64,000 nucleotides of DNA from Brachyhypopomus gauderio (GCF_052324685.1 NC_135226.1:18924973-18988972), one strand, 5' to 3'. Positions 1-12,590 are shown, counted from the stretch's first letter. The notes: generated by a model from the sequence alone, not told the origin. Program-made: numbers and translations.

Positions 1-333
1 GCAGACGCTGTTGAGTGGACACAGGAGAGCGTACGCAGGTGAGTACACAGTTGAGATTATGCAGGTGAGAGGATGCAGTTGAGTGGACAATGGATGCAGG
101 AGAGAGTACTCAGTTGAGTGGAATCAGTTGAATGGACGCAGGAAAGAGTTCACAGGTGAGTATGCAGTTGAGTACGCAGTTGAGATTATGCAGGTGAGAG
201 GACGCAGTTGAGTGGACAATGGATGCAGGAGAGAGTACTCAGTTGAGTGGACGCAGTGAATGGACGCAGGAGAGAGTACGCAGTTGAGAGTAATCAGTTG
301 AGTGGACACAGGAGAGAGTTCGCAGGTGAGTAT

Positions 334-532
334 GAAGGGGGGGACGAAGACAGCCTCCACGTGGCCTCCCCCGCAAGTAGCTGAAGAGTAGTTGCAAGGT
401 TGCATGCCCTTCAAGCGAAACAAATGTCTTCACAACGTCCACAGCCTAAAGTTCCTGCGCTAGCACTTTTCCAGCTTAACATCGAAGGTCTCACCACTGC
501 CAAAATTGCCGTCCTCGAGCAAATAGTTGCAG
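334..532 (+). mobile_element. LINE endonuclease 5' fragment trapped in the array, copy 1
   Basis: About 200 bp of non-repeat sequence interrupts the array. From 445 one frame reads PKVPALALFQLNIEGLTTAK followed by IAVLEQIV. This resembles the N-terminus of the apurinic-type endonuclease of non-LTR retrotransposons (an LNIEGL-type start). The clade cannot be fixed from so short a piece. The fragment stops abruptly where 14-bp monomers resume, so it is a captured scrap and not an active element. Confidence 0.6.
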
Positions 533-1326
533 GACGCAGTTGAATGGACGCAGGAGTTGGGTGGATGCTGTTGAATGGACGCAGGAGAGAGTACTCAGTT
601 GAGCGGACGCAGTTGAATGGACGCAGGAGAGAGTACGCAGTTGAGAGTAATCAGTTGAGCGGACGCAGGAGAGAGTACTCAGTTGAGCAGACGCTGTTGA
701 CTGGTCACAGGAGAGAACTCACAGGTGAGTACGCAGTTGAGATTACGCAGGTGAGAGGACGCAGTTGAATGGACGCTGTTGAATGGATGCAGGAGAGAGT
801 ACGTAGTTTAGAGTACTCAGTTGAGTGGACGCAGGAGAGAGTACTCAGTTGAGCAGACGCTGTTGATCGGACACAGGAGAGAGTTCGCAGGTGAGTATGC
901 AGTTGAGTACGCAGTTGAGATGTTGCAGGTGAGTGGACAGTGGACGCAGCAGAGTACTCAGTTGAGTGGACGCAGGAGAGAGTACTCAGTTGAGCAGACG
1001 CTGTTGAGTGGACACAGGAGAGCGTACGCAGGTGAGTACACAGTTGAGATTATGCAGGTGAGAGGATGCAGTTGAGTGGACAATGGATGCAGGAGAGAGT
1101 ACTCAGTTGAGTGGAATCAGTTGAATGGACGCAGGAAAGAGTTCACAGGTGAGTATGCAGTTGAGTACGCAGTTGAGATTATGCAGGTGAGAGGACGCAG
1201 TTGAGTGGACAATGGATGCAGGAGAGAGTACTCAGTTGAGTGGACGCAGTGAATGGACGCAGGAGAGAGTACGCAGTTGAGAGTAATCAGTTGAGTGGAC
1301 ACAGGAGAGAGTTCGCAGGTGAGTAT

Positions 1327-1525
1327 GAAGGGGGGGACGAAGACAGCCTCCACGTGGCCTCCCCCGCAAGTAGCTGAAGAGTAGTTGCAAGGTTGCATGC
1401 CCTTCAAGCGAAACAAATGTCTTCACAACGTTCACAGCCTAAAGTTCCTGCGCTAGCACTTTTCCAGCTTAACATCGAAGGTCTCACCACTGCCAAAATT
1501 GCCGTCCTCGAGCAAATAGTTGCAG
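1327..1525 (+). mobile_element. LINE endonuclease 5' fragment trapped in the array, copy 2
   Basis: This repeats the 334-532 fragment 993 bp downstream with at most a few base changes. The boundaries with the array are the same, so it multiplied as part of the higher-order unit and did not insert independently. Confidence 0.6.
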
Positions 1526-4408
1526 GACGCAGTTGAATGGACGCAGGAGTTGGGTGGATGCTGTTGAATGGACGCAGGAGAGAGTACTCAGTTGAGCGGA
1601 CGCAGTTGAATGGACGCAGGAGAGAGTACGCAGTTGAGAGTAATCAGTTGAGCGGACGCAGGAGAGAGTACTCAGTTGAGCAGACGCTGTTGACTGGTTA
1701 CAGGAGAGAACTCACAGGTGAGTACGCAGTTGAGATTACGCAGGTGAGAGGACGCAGTTGAATGGACGCTGTTGAATGGATGCTGGAGAGAGTACGTAGT
1801 TTAGAGTACTCAGTTGAGTGGACGCAGGAGAGAGTACTCAGTTGAGCAGACGCTGTTGATCGGACACAGGAGAGAGTTCGCAGGTGAGTATGCAGTTGAG
1901 TACGCAGTTGAGATGTTGCAGGTGAGTTGACAGTGGACGCAGCAGAGTACTCAGTTGAGTGGACGCAGTTGAATGGACGCAGTTGAGAGTACTCAGTTGA
2001 GTGGACGCAGGAGAGAGTACTCAGTTGAGCAGACGCTGTTGAGTGGACACAGGAGAGCGTACGCAGGTGAGTATGCAGTTGAGATTATGCAGATGAGAGG
2101 ACACAGTTGAGTGGACAATGAATGTAGGAGAGAGTACTCAGTTGAGTGGAATCAGTTGAATGGACGCAGGAGAGAGTACTCAGTTGAGCAGACGCTGTTG
2201 ATCGGACACAGGAGAGAGTTCGCAAGTGAGTATGCAGTTGAGTACGCAGTTGACATGTTGCAGGTGAGTGGACAGTGGACGCAGCAGAGTACTCAGTTGA
2301 GTGGACGCAGTTGAGAGTACTCAGTTGAGTGGACGCAGGAAAGAGTACTCAGTTGAGCAGACGCTGTTGAGTGGACACAGGAGAGCGTACGCAGGTGAGT
2401 ATGCAGTTGACATTATGCAGATGAGAGGACACTGTTGAGTGGACAATGGATGCAGGAGAGAGTACTCAGTTGAGTGGAATCAGTTGAATGGACGCAGGAG
2501 AGAGTACTCAGTTGAGCAGACGCTGTTGATCGGACACAGGAGAGAGTTCGCAGGTGAGTATGCAGTGGAGTACGCAGTTGAGATGTTGCAGGTGAGTGGA
2601 CAGTGGACGCAGCAGAGTACTCAGTTGAGTGGACGCAGTTGAGAGTACTCAGTTGAGTGGACGCAGGAGAGAGTACTCTGTTGAGCAGACGCTGTTGAGT
2701 GGACACAGGAGATAGTTAGCAGGTGAGTATGCAGTTGAGATTATGCAGATGAGAGGACGCAGTTGAGTGGAAAATGGACGCAGGAGAGAGTACTCAGTTG
2801 AGTGGAATCAGTTGAATGGACGCAGGAGAGAGTACTCACTTGAGCAGACGCTGTTGATTGGACACAGGAGAGAGTTCGCAGGTGAGTATCCAGTTGAGTA
2901 CGCAGTTGAGATGTTGCAGGTGAGAGGACGCAATTGAATGGACGCTGTTGAATGGATGCAGGAGAGAGTACGTAGTTGAGAGTACTCAGTTGAGTGGACG
3001 CAGGAGAGAGTACTTAGTTGAGCAGACGCTGTTGATCGGACACAGGAGAGAGTTCGCAGGTGAGTATGCAGTTGAGTACGCAGTTGAGATGTTGCAGGTG
3101 AGTGGACAGTGGACGCAGCAGAGTACTCAGTTGAGTGGATGCAGTTGAATGGACGCAGTTGAGAGTACTCAGTTGAGTGGACGCAGGAGAGAGCACTCAG
3201 TTGAGCAGACGCTGTTGGGTGGACACAGGAGAGCGTACGCAGGTGAGTATGCAGTTGACATTATGCAGATGAGAGGACACTGTTGAGTGGACAATGGATG
3301 CAGGAGAGAGTACTCAGTTGAGTGGAATCAGTTGAATGGACGCAGGAGAGAGTACTCAGTTGAGCAGACGCTGTTGATCGGACACAGGAGAGAGTTCGCA
3401 GGTGAGTATGCAGTGGAGTACGCAGTTGAGATGTTGCAGGTGAGTGGACAGTGGACGCAGCAGAGTACTCAGTTGAGTGGACGCAGTTGAGAGTACTCAG
3501 TTTAGTGGACGCAGGAGAGAGTACTCTGTTGAGCAGACGCTGTTGAGTGGACACAGGAGAGAGTTAGCAGGTGAGTATGCAGTTGAGATTATGCAGATGA
3601 GAGGACGCAGTTGAGTGGAAAATGGACGCAGGAGAGAGTACTCAGTTGAGTGGAATCAGTTGAATGGACGCAGGAGAGAGTACTCACTTGAGCAGACGCT
3701 GTTGATTGGACACAGGAGAGAGTTCGCAGGTGAGTATCCAGTTGAGTACGCAGTTGAGATGTTGCAGGTGAGTGGACAGTGGACGCAGCAGAGTACTCTG
3801 TTGAGTGGACACAGTTGAGAGTAATCAGTTGAGCGGACGCAGGAGAGAGTACTCAGTTGAGCAGACGCTGTTGAGTGGACACAGGAGAGAGATAGCAGGT
3901 GAGTATGCAGTTGAGATTATGCAGATGAGAGGACGCAGTTGAGTGGACAATGGACGCAGGAGAGAGTACTCACTTTAGCAGACGCTGTTGATCGGACACA
4001 GGAGAGAGTTTGCAGGTGAGTATGCAGTTGAGTACGCAGTTGAGATGTTGCAGGTGAGTGGACAGTGGACGCAGCAGAGTACTCAGTTGAGTGGACGCAG
4101 TTGAATGGACGCAGTTGAGAGTACTCTGTTGAGTGGACGCAGGAGAGAGTACTCAGTTGAGCAGACGCTGTTGAGTGGACACAGGAGAGCGTACGCAGGT
4201 GAGTATGCAGTTGAGATTATGCAGATGAGAGGACGCAGTTGAGTGGACACTGGACGCAGGAGAGAGTACTCAGTTGAGTGGACGCAGTGAATGGACGCAG
4301 GAGAGAGTACGCAGTTGAGAGTAATCAGTTGAGTGGATGCAGGAGAAAGTACTCAGTTGAGCAGACGCTGTTGAGTGGACACAGGAGAGAGTTCGCAGGT
4401 GAGTATGC

Positions 4409-4603
4409 AGGGGGAGACGAAGACAGCCTCCACGTGGCCTCCCCCGCAAGTAGCTGAAGAGTAGTTGCAAGGTTGCATGCCCTTCAAGCGAAACAAATGT
4501 CTTCACAACGTCCACAGCCTAAAGTTCCTGCGCTAGCACTTTTCCAGCTTAACATCGAAGGTCTCACCACTGCCAAAATTGCCGTCCTCGAGCAAATAGT
4601 TGC
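4409..4603 (+). mobile_element. LINE endonuclease 5' fragment trapped in the array, copy 3
   Basis: A third copy of the fragment, with a slightly different left junction (GCAGGGGGAGACG in place of GAAGGGGGGGACG). The right junction and the LNIEGLTTAK frame are kept, which again points to amplification with the array. Confidence 0.6.
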
Positions 4604-4729
4604 GGGACGCAGTTGAATGGACGCAGGAGTTGGGTGGATGCTGTTGAATGGACGCAGGAGAGAGTACTCAGTTGAGTGGACGCAGTTGAATGGACGCAGG
4701 AGAGAGTACGCAGTTTAGAGTACTCAGTT

Positions 4730-7062
4730 GAGTGGACGCAGGAGAGAGTACTCAGTTGAGCAGACGCTGTTGATCGGACACAGGAGAGAGTTCGCAGGTG
4801 AGTATGCAGTTGAGTACGCAGTTGAGATGTTGCAGGTGAGTGGACAGTGGACGCAGCAGAGTACTCAGTTGAGTGGACGCAGTTGAATGGACGCAGTTGA
4901 GAGTACTCAGTTGAGTGGACGCAGGAGAGAGTACTCTGTTGAGCAGACGCTGTTGAGTGGACACAGGGGAGAGTTAGCAGGTGAGTATGCAGTTGAGATT
5001 ATGCAGATGAGAGGACGCAGTTGAGTGGAAAATGGACGCAGAAGAGAGTACTCAGTTGAGTGGAATCAGTTGAATGGACGCAGGAGAGAGTACTCACTTG
5101 AGCAGACGCTATTGATTGGACACAGGAGAGAGTTCGCAGGTGAGTATCCAGTTGAGTACGCAGTTGAGATGTTGCAGGTGAGTGGACAGTGGACGCAGCA
5201 GAGTACTCAGTTGAGTGGACGCAGTTGAGAGTAATCAGTTGAGCGGACGCAGGAGAGAGTACTCAGTTGAGCAGACGCTGTTGACTGGTCACAGGAGAGA
5301 ACTCACAGGTCAGTACGCAGTTGAGATTACGCAGGTGAGAGGACGCAGTTGAATGGACGCTGTTGAATGGATGCAGGAGAGAGTACGTAGTTGAGAGTAC
5401 TCAGTTGAGTGGACGCAGGAGAGAGTACTTAGTTGAGCAGACGCTGTTGATCGGACACAGGAGAGAGTTCGCAGGTGAGTATGCAGTTGAGTACGCAGTT
5501 GAGATGTTGCAGGTGAGTGGACAGTGGACGCAGCAGAGTACTCAGTTGAGTGGACGCAGTTGAATGGACGCAGTTGAGAGTACTCAGTTGAGTGGACGCA
5601 GGAGAGAGTACTCAGTTGAGCAGACGCTGTTGGGTGGACACAGGAGAGCGTACGCAGGTGAGTATGCAGTTGACATTATGCAGATGAGAGGACACTGTTG
5701 AGTGGACAATGGATGCAGGAGAGAGTACTCAGTTGAGTGGAATCAGTTGAATGGACGCAGGAGAGAGTACTCAGTTGAGCAGACGCTGTTGATCGGACAC
5801 AGGAGAGAGTTCGCAGGTGAGTATGCAGTGGAGTACGCAGTTGAGATGTTGCAGGTGAGTGGACAGTGGACGCAGCAGAGTACTCAGTTGAGTGGACGCA
5901 GTTGAATGGACGCAGTTGAGAGTACTCAGTTTAGTGGACGCAGGAGAGAGTACTCTGTTGAGCAGACGCTGTTGAGTGGACACAGGGGAGAGTTAGCAGG
6001 TGAGTATGCAGTTGAGATTATGCAGATGAGAGGACGCAGTTGAGTGGAAAATGGACGCAGAAGAGAGTACTCAGTTGAGTGGAATCAGTTGAATGGACGC
6101 AGGAGAGAGTACTCACTTGAGCAGACGCTATTGATTGGACACAGGAGAGAGTTCGCAGGTGAGTATCCAGTTGAGTACGCAGTTGAGATGTTGCAGGTGA
6201 GTGGACAGTGGACGCAGCAGAGTACTCAGTTGAGTGGACGCAGTTGAGAGTAATCAGTTGAGCGGACGCAGGAGAGAGTACTCAGTTGAGCAGACGCTGT
6301 TGACTGGTCACAGGAGAGAACTCACAGGTCAGTACGCAGTTGAGATTACGCAGGTGAGAGGACGCAGTTGAATGGACGCTGTTGAATGGATGCAGGAGAG
6401 AGTACGTAGTTGAGAGTACTCAGTTGAGTGGACGCAGGAGAGAGTACTTAGTTGAGCAGACGCTGTTGATCGGACACAGGAGAGAGTTCGCAGGTGAGTA
6501 TGCAGTTGAGTACGCAGTTGAGATGTTGCAGGTGAGTGGACAGTGGACGCAGCAGAGTACTCAGTTGAGTGGACGCAGTTGAATGGACGCAGTTGAGAGT
6601 ACTCAGTTGAGTGGACGCAGGAGAGAGTACTCAGTTGAGCAGACGCTGTTGGGTGGACACAGGAGAGCGTACGCAGGTGAGTATGCAGTTGACATTATGC
6701 AGATGAGAGGACACTGTTGAGTGGACAATGGATGCAGGAGAGAGTACTCAGTTGAGTGGAATCAGTTGAATGGACGCAGGAGAGAGTACTCAGTTGAGCA
6801 GACGCTGTTGATCGGACACAGGAGAGAGTTCGCAGGTGAGTATGCAGTGGAGTACGCAGTTGAGATGTTGCAGGTGAGTGGACAGTGGACGCAGCAGAGT
6901 ACTCAGTTGAGTGGACGCAGTTGAATGGACGCAGTTGAGAGTACTCAGTTTAGTGGACGCAGGAGAGAGTACTCTGTTGAGCAGACGCTGTTGAGTGGAC
7001 ACAGGAGAGATTTAGCAGGTGAGTATGCAGTTGAGATTATGCAGATGAGAGGACGCAGTTGA
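4730..7062 (+). repeat. 1019-bp higher-order repeat blocks
   Basis: Recognisable variants recur at exactly 1019 bp spacing (5025, 6044, 7063; 5363, 6382; 5702, 6721). Each block consists of three sub-blocks of about 339-342 bp. A further 342-bp step runs from 7063 to 7405, and an 848-bp spacing from 2439 to 3287. The changing periods fit unequal crossing over within one array. Confidence 0.8.
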
Positions 7063-10000
7063 GTGGAAAATGGACGCAGGAGAGAGTACTCAGTTGAGTG
7101 GAATCAGTTGAATGGACGCAGGAGAGAGTACTCACTTGAGCAGACGCTGTTGATTGGACACAGGAGAGAGTTCGCAGGTGAGTATCCAGTTGAGTACGCA
7201 GTTGAGATGTTGCAGGTGAGTGGACAGTGGACGCAGCAGAGTACTCAGTTGAGTGGACGCAGTTGAATGGACGCAGTTGAGAGTACTCAGTTGAGTGGAC
7301 GCAGGAGAGAGTACTCTGTTGAGCAGACGCTGTTGAGTGGACACAGGAGAGAGTTAGCAGGTGAGTATTCAGTTGAGATTATGCAGATGAGAGGACGCAG
7401 TTGATTGGAAAATGGACGCAGGAGAGAGTACTCAGTTGAGTGGAATCAGTTGAATGGACGCAGGAGAGAGTACTCACTTGAGCAGACGCTGTTGATTGGA
7501 CACAGGAGAGAGTTCGCAGGTGAGTATCCAGTTGAGTACGCAGTTGAGATGTTGCAGGTGAGTGGACAGTGGACGCAGCAGAGTACTCAGTTGAGTGGAC
7601 ACTGTTGAATGGACACAGGAGAGAGTATGCAGTTGAGAGTACTCAGTTGAGTGGACACAGGAGAGAGTACTCAGTTGAGCAGACGCTGTTGAGTGGACAC
7701 AGGAGAGAGTTCGCAGGTGAGTATGCAGTTGAGATTATGCAGGTGAGAGGACGCAGTTGAGTGGACACTGTTGATCGGACACAGGAGAGAGTATGCAGTT
7801 GAGAGTACTCAGTTGAGTGGACACAGGAGAGAGTACTCAGTTGAGCAGACGCTGTTGAGTGGACACAGGAGAGAGTTCGCAGGTGAGTATGCAGTTGAGA
7901 TTATGCAGGTGAGAGGACGCAGTTGAGTGGACAATGGACTAAGGAGAGAGTACTCAGTTGATTGGACGCAGTTGAATGGACGCAGGAGAGAGTACTCAGT
8001 TGAGCAGACGCTGTTGAGTGGACACAGGATAGAGTTTGCAGGTGAGTATGCAGTTGAGTACGGAGTTGAGATTATGCAGGTCAGAGGATGCAATTGAGTG
8101 GACAATGGACGCAGGAGAGAGTACTCAGTTGAGTGGACGCAGTGAATGGATGCAGGAGAGAGGATGCAGTTGAGTGGACAATGGACGCAGGAGAGAGTAC
8201 TCAGTTGAGTGGACACAGTTGAGAGTACTCAGTTGAGTGGACGCAGGAGAGAGTATTCAGTTGAGCAGACGCCGTTGAGTGGACACAGGAGAGAGTTCGC
8301 AGGTGAGTATACAGTTGAGTACGCAGTTGAGATTATGCAGATGAGAGGACGCAGGTGAGTGGACAATTGACGCTGGAGAGAGTACTCAATTGAGTGGACA
8401 CAGTGAATGGACACAGGAGAGAGTACGCAGTTGAGTGTACTCAGTTGAGCAAACGCTGTTGAATGGACACAGGAGAGAACACGCAGGTGAGTACGCAGTT
8501 GAGTATGCAGTTGAGATTACGCAGGTGAGAGGACACAGTTGGGTGGACGCTGTTGAATGGACGCAGGAGAGAGTACTCAGTTGATTGGACACAGTTGAAT
8601 GGACGCAGGAGAGAATACGCAGTTGAGAGTAATCAGTTGAGTGGACACAGGAGAGAGTACTCAGTTGAGCAGACGCTGTTGAGTGGACACAGGAGAGCGT
8701 ACGCAGGTGAGTACGCAGTTGAGATTACGCAGGTGAAAGGACGCAGTTGAGTCGACGCTGTTGAATGGACACAGGAGAGAGTATGCAGTTGAGAGTACTC
8801 AGTTGAGTGGACACAAGAGAGAGTACTCAGTTGAGCAGACGCTGTTGAGTGGACACAGGAGAGCGTACGCAGGTGAGTACGCAGTTGAGATTACGCAGGT
8901 GAAAGGATGCAGTTGAGTGGACACTGTTGAATGGACACAGGAGAGAGTATGCAGTTGAGAGTACTCAGTTGAGTGGACACAGGAGAGAGTACTCAGTTGA
9001 GCAGACGCTGTTGAGTGGACACAGGAGAGCATACGCAGGTGAGTACGCAGTTGGGATTACGCAGGTGAAAGGACGCAGTTGAGTGGACACTGTTGAATGG
9101 ACACAGGAGAGAGTATGCAGTTGAGAGTACTCAGTTCAGTGGACACAGGAGAGAGTACTCAGTTGAGCAGACGCTGTTGAGTGGACACAGGAGAGCGTAC
9201 GCAGGTGAGTACGCAGTTGAGATTACGCAGGTGAAAGGACGCAGTTGAGTGGACACTGTTGAATGGACACAGCAGAGAGTATGCAGTTGAGAGTACTCAG
9301 TTGAGTGGACACAGGAGAGAGTACTCAGTTGAGCAGACGCTGTTGAGTGGACACAGGAGAGAGTTCGCAGGTGAGTATGCAGTTGAGATTATGCAGGTGA
9401 GAGGACACAGTTGAGTGGACAATGGACTAAGGAGAGAGTACTCAGTTGATTGGACACAGTTGAATGGACGCAGGAGAGAGTACACAGTTGAGAGTACTCA
9501 CTTGAGTGGATGCAGGAGGGAGTACTCAGTTGAGCAGACGCTGTTGAGTGGACACGAGAGAGGTCGCAGGTGAGTACGCAGTTGAGATTACACAGGTGAG
9601 AGGACTCAGTTGAGTGGACGCTGTTGAGTGGACACAGGAGAGAGTACTCATTGAGCAGACGCTGTTGAGTGGACACAGTAGAGCGTACGCAGGTGAGTAC
9701 GCAGTTGAGATTACGCAGGTGAGTGGACAGTGGACGCTGGAGAGAGTACTCAGTTGAGAGTACGCAATTGAGTGGATGCTGTTGAATGGACGCAGGAGAG
9801 AGTTCGCAGTTGAGTCGATGCAGTTGAATGGATGCAGGAGAGAGTACTCAGTTGAGTGGACGCAGTTGAGTGGATGCAGGAGAGAGTACTCAGTTGAGCA
9901 GACGCTGTTGAGTGGACACAGGAGAGCGTACGCAGGTGAGTACGCAGTTGAGATTACGCAGGTGAGTGGACAGTGGACGCTGGAGAGAGTACTCAGTTGA

Positions 10001-11704
10001 GAGTACGCAATTGAGTGGATGCTGTTGAATGGACGCAGGAGAGAGTACACAGTTGAGTGGATGCAGTTGAAAGGATGCAGGAGAGAGTACGCAGTTGAGT
10101 CGATGCAGTTGAATGGATGCAGGAGAGAGTACTCAGTTGAGTGGACGCAGTTGAGTGGATGCAGGAGAGAGTACTCAGTTGAGCAGACGCTGTTGAGTGG
10201 ACACAGGAGAGCGTACGCAGGTGAGTACGCAGTTGAGATTACGCAGGTGAGTGGACAGTGGACGCTGGAGAGAGTACTCAGTTGAGTGGATGCAGTTAAA
10301 TGGACACAGGAGAGAGTACGCAGTTGAGAGTACTCAGTTGAGTCGACGCAGGAGAGAGTACTCAGTTGAGCAGACGCTGTTGAGTGGACACAGGATAGAG
10401 TTCGCAGGTGAGTATGCAGTTGAGTACGCAGTTGAGATTATGCAGGTGAGAGGATGCAATTGAGTGGACAATGGACGCAGGAGAGAGTACTCAGTTGAGT
10501 GGACGCAGTGAATGGATGCAGGAGAGAGGATGCAGTTGAGTGGACAATGGACGCAGGAGAGAGTACTCAGTTGAGCAGACGCTGTTGAGTGGACACAGGA
10601 TAGAGTTCGCAGGTGAGTATGCAGTTGAGTATGCAGTTGAGATTATGCAGGTGAGAGGATGCAGTTGAGTGGACAATGGACGCAGGAGAGAGTACTCAGT
10701 TGAGTGGACGCAGTGAATGGACGCAGGAGAGAGTACGCAGTTGAGTGTACTCAGTTGAGCAAACACTGTTGAGTGGACACAGGAGAGAACACGCAGGTGA
10801 GTACGCAGTTGAGTATGCAGTTGACATTTTGCAAGTGAGTGGACAGTGGATGCAGGAGAGAGTACTCAGTTGAGTGGACGCAGTTGAAAGGATGCAGGAG
10901 AGAGTATGCAGTTGAGTCGATGCAGTTGAATGGATGCAGGAGAGAGTACTCAGTTAAGTGGACGCAGGAGAGAGAACTCAGTTGAGCAGACGCTGTTGAG
11001 TGGACACAGGAGAGAGTACGCAGGTGAGTACGCAGTTCAGATTACACAGGTGAGAGGACGCTGTTGAGTGGACAGGGGAGAGAGGACACCGTTGAATGGA
11101 CGCAGGAAAGAATATGAAGTTGAGAGTACGCAGTTGAGTGGACGCAGGAGAGAGGACTCAGTTGAGCAGACGCTGTTGAGTGGACACAGGAGAGAGTACA
11201 CTGTTGAGAGTACGCAGTTGAGTGGACGAAGTTGAATCGACGCAGGAGAGAGTACTCAGTTGAGTGGACGCAGTTGAATTGACGCAGGAGAGTACGCAGT
11301 TGAGAGTACACAGTTGAGCTGAAGCTGTTGAGTGGACACAGAGAGTATGAAGGTGAGTTTGCAATTGAGGACGCAGTTAACTGGACGCTGTTGAGTAGAC
11401 GCTGGAGAGAGTACGCAGTTGAGAGTACTCAGTTGAGCAGACGCTGTTGAGTGGACACAGGAGAGAGTATGCAGTTGAGAGTGCTCAGTTGAGTGGACAC
11501 AGGAGAGAGTACTCAGTTGAGCGGACACTGTTCCATGGACGCAGGAGAGAGCACTCAATTGAGCGGACGCTGTTGAGTGGACACATGAGAGAGTACGCAG
11601 GTATGAGGACGTGTTTGAGTGGACTCAGGTGAGAGTACGGAGTTGAGTGGACATTGTTGCATGGACGCAGGTGAGAGGATGCGGGCGATTAGACACACTC
11701 TACA

Positions 11705-12190
11705 GCGTCCTCTCACCTGCGTCCTTTCACCTGCATCCTCTCAACTGTGTACTCTCACCTGCGTCCAATCAACTGCGTACTCTCTCCTGTGTCCCCTCAA
11801 CTGCGTCCACTCAACAGCGTTCGATCACCTGCGTCCACTCAACTGCATCCTCTCACCTGCATACTCTCTCCTGCATCCACTCAACTGCGTCCACTCAACT
11901 GCGTCCTCTCACCTGCATACTCTCTTCTGTGTCCACTCAACAGCGTCCACTCAACTGAGTACTCTCTCCTGCGTCCTCTCAACTGCCTCCTCACCTGCGT
12001 CCTCTCTCCTGTATCCATTCAACTGCGTCTTCTCACCTGCATACTCTCTCCTGTGTCCACTCAACTGACTACTCTCTCCTGCGTCCATTCAGCTACGTCC
12101 ACTCAACTGCGTACTCTCCTGCGTCCACTCACCTGCATCCTCTCAACTGCGTACTTTCACCTGTGTCCACTCACCTGCGTCCGCTCAACA
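11705..12190 (-). repeat. Inverted block of the same minisatellite
   Basis: Between these positions the + strand shows the reverse complement of the array monomers (CGTCCACTCAACTG, ACTCTCTCCTGCGTCC, CCTCTCACCTGCGT). Forward orientation resumes at 12204. Both switch points are imperfect palindromes: arms 11665-11682 and 11705-11722 with a 22-nt spacer, and arms 12174-12190 and 12204-12220 with a 13-nt spacer. The block is pyrimidine-rich on the + strand. Confidence 0.9.
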
Positions 12191-12203
12191 GCGTTTGATC
12201 ACC

Positions 12204-12387
12204 TGTTGAGTGGACGCAGGAGAGATTACGCAGTTGAGAGGACTCAGGTGATTGAACGCTGTTGAGCGTACGCAGGTGAGCAGACGCTGTTGCGTGGACG
12301 CAGGTGAGCGGACGCTGTTGAATGGAAGCAGGTTGAGAGTACGCAGTTGAGAGTATGCAGTTGAGAAGACGCAGTTGAGTGGCCGTT
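12204..12387 (+). repeat. Right-hand end of the minisatellite, forward orientation
   Basis: Forward monomers (TTGAGTGGACGCAGG, GAGAGTACGCAGTTGAG) resume and then decay. The array ends near 12387, where unrelated sequence begins. Confidence 0.85.
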
Positions 12388-12394
12388 GTTGAAG

Positions 12395-12590
12395 GCTACA
12401 CCCCGGCCATGCCGCCCCCACCGCAGACCGAGCTAATGAGCAAGCCAAAGGCGACAGTGGCAAGGAAAAACTCCCTAGGGGAATAGGAAGATGCACCAGA
12501 GGAAAATGGAAATGGCGATGTCTTTTTAAAACTTGTAATATAATTGAAATGTTATGGTTCAGCATAGATCAGTTTTATATGTTCTTCAGA
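12395..12590. mobile_element. Dispersed teleost repeat fragment
   Basis: Sequence around 12450-12470 (CAGTGGCAAGGAAAAACTCC) is one I recall as a frequent motif in dispersed teleost repeats. No ends or target duplication are visible. It lies between the array and the LINE reverse transcriptase and may belong to the same insertion. The assignment rests on recall and not on a search. Confidence 0.35.

Larger units (their letters stand above)
1..1985 (+). repeat. Two tandem copies of a 993-bp higher-order unit
   Basis: Bases from 1 onward repeat from 994 onward with an offset of 993 bp. Only scattered single-base differences are visible over the first ~770 bp, for example CAACGTCC against CAACGTTC near 437/1430 and CTGGTCAC against CTGGTTAC near 704/1697. 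Each copy contains one LINE endonuclease fragment. The near identity suggests a recent duplication. Confidence 0.85.
1..11682 (+). repeat. Minisatellite array of 14-bp monomers, forward orientation
   Basis: The region is a nearly unbroken array of 14-bp monomers such as CAGTTGAGTGGACG, CAGGAGAGAGTACT, CTGTTGAGTGGACA and CAGGTGAGAGGACG. They are ordered into higher-order units of about 339-342 bp, which assemble into near-identical blocks of about 993 bp and 1019 bp. The array is already running at base 1, so its left end lies outside the window. Three monomers make 42 bp (14 codons), so both strands show many open frames of 60-174 codons. These encode only low-complexity peptides and I do not treat them as genes. 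CAGGTGAGT, a consensus 5' splice site, recurs throughout the + strand. CAGTTG, whose complement CAACTG fits the Myb core, is even more frequent. Confidence 0.95.

Noticed and set aside
124-11632. Dozens of 60-174 codon open frames on both strands of the first 12 kb
   Set aside because: They arise from a 14-bp repeat whose three-unit period (42 bp) is divisible by three. The peptides are low-complexity shadows in several frames at once, with no domain.
1-12387. CRISPR-like or other regularly spaced repeat system
   Set aside because: Repeats are contiguous with no unique spacers, and the genome is that of a vertebrate.
12185-12565. 126-codon minus-strand open frame at the array's right end
   Set aside because: Half of it is minisatellite and the rest is dispersed repeat.
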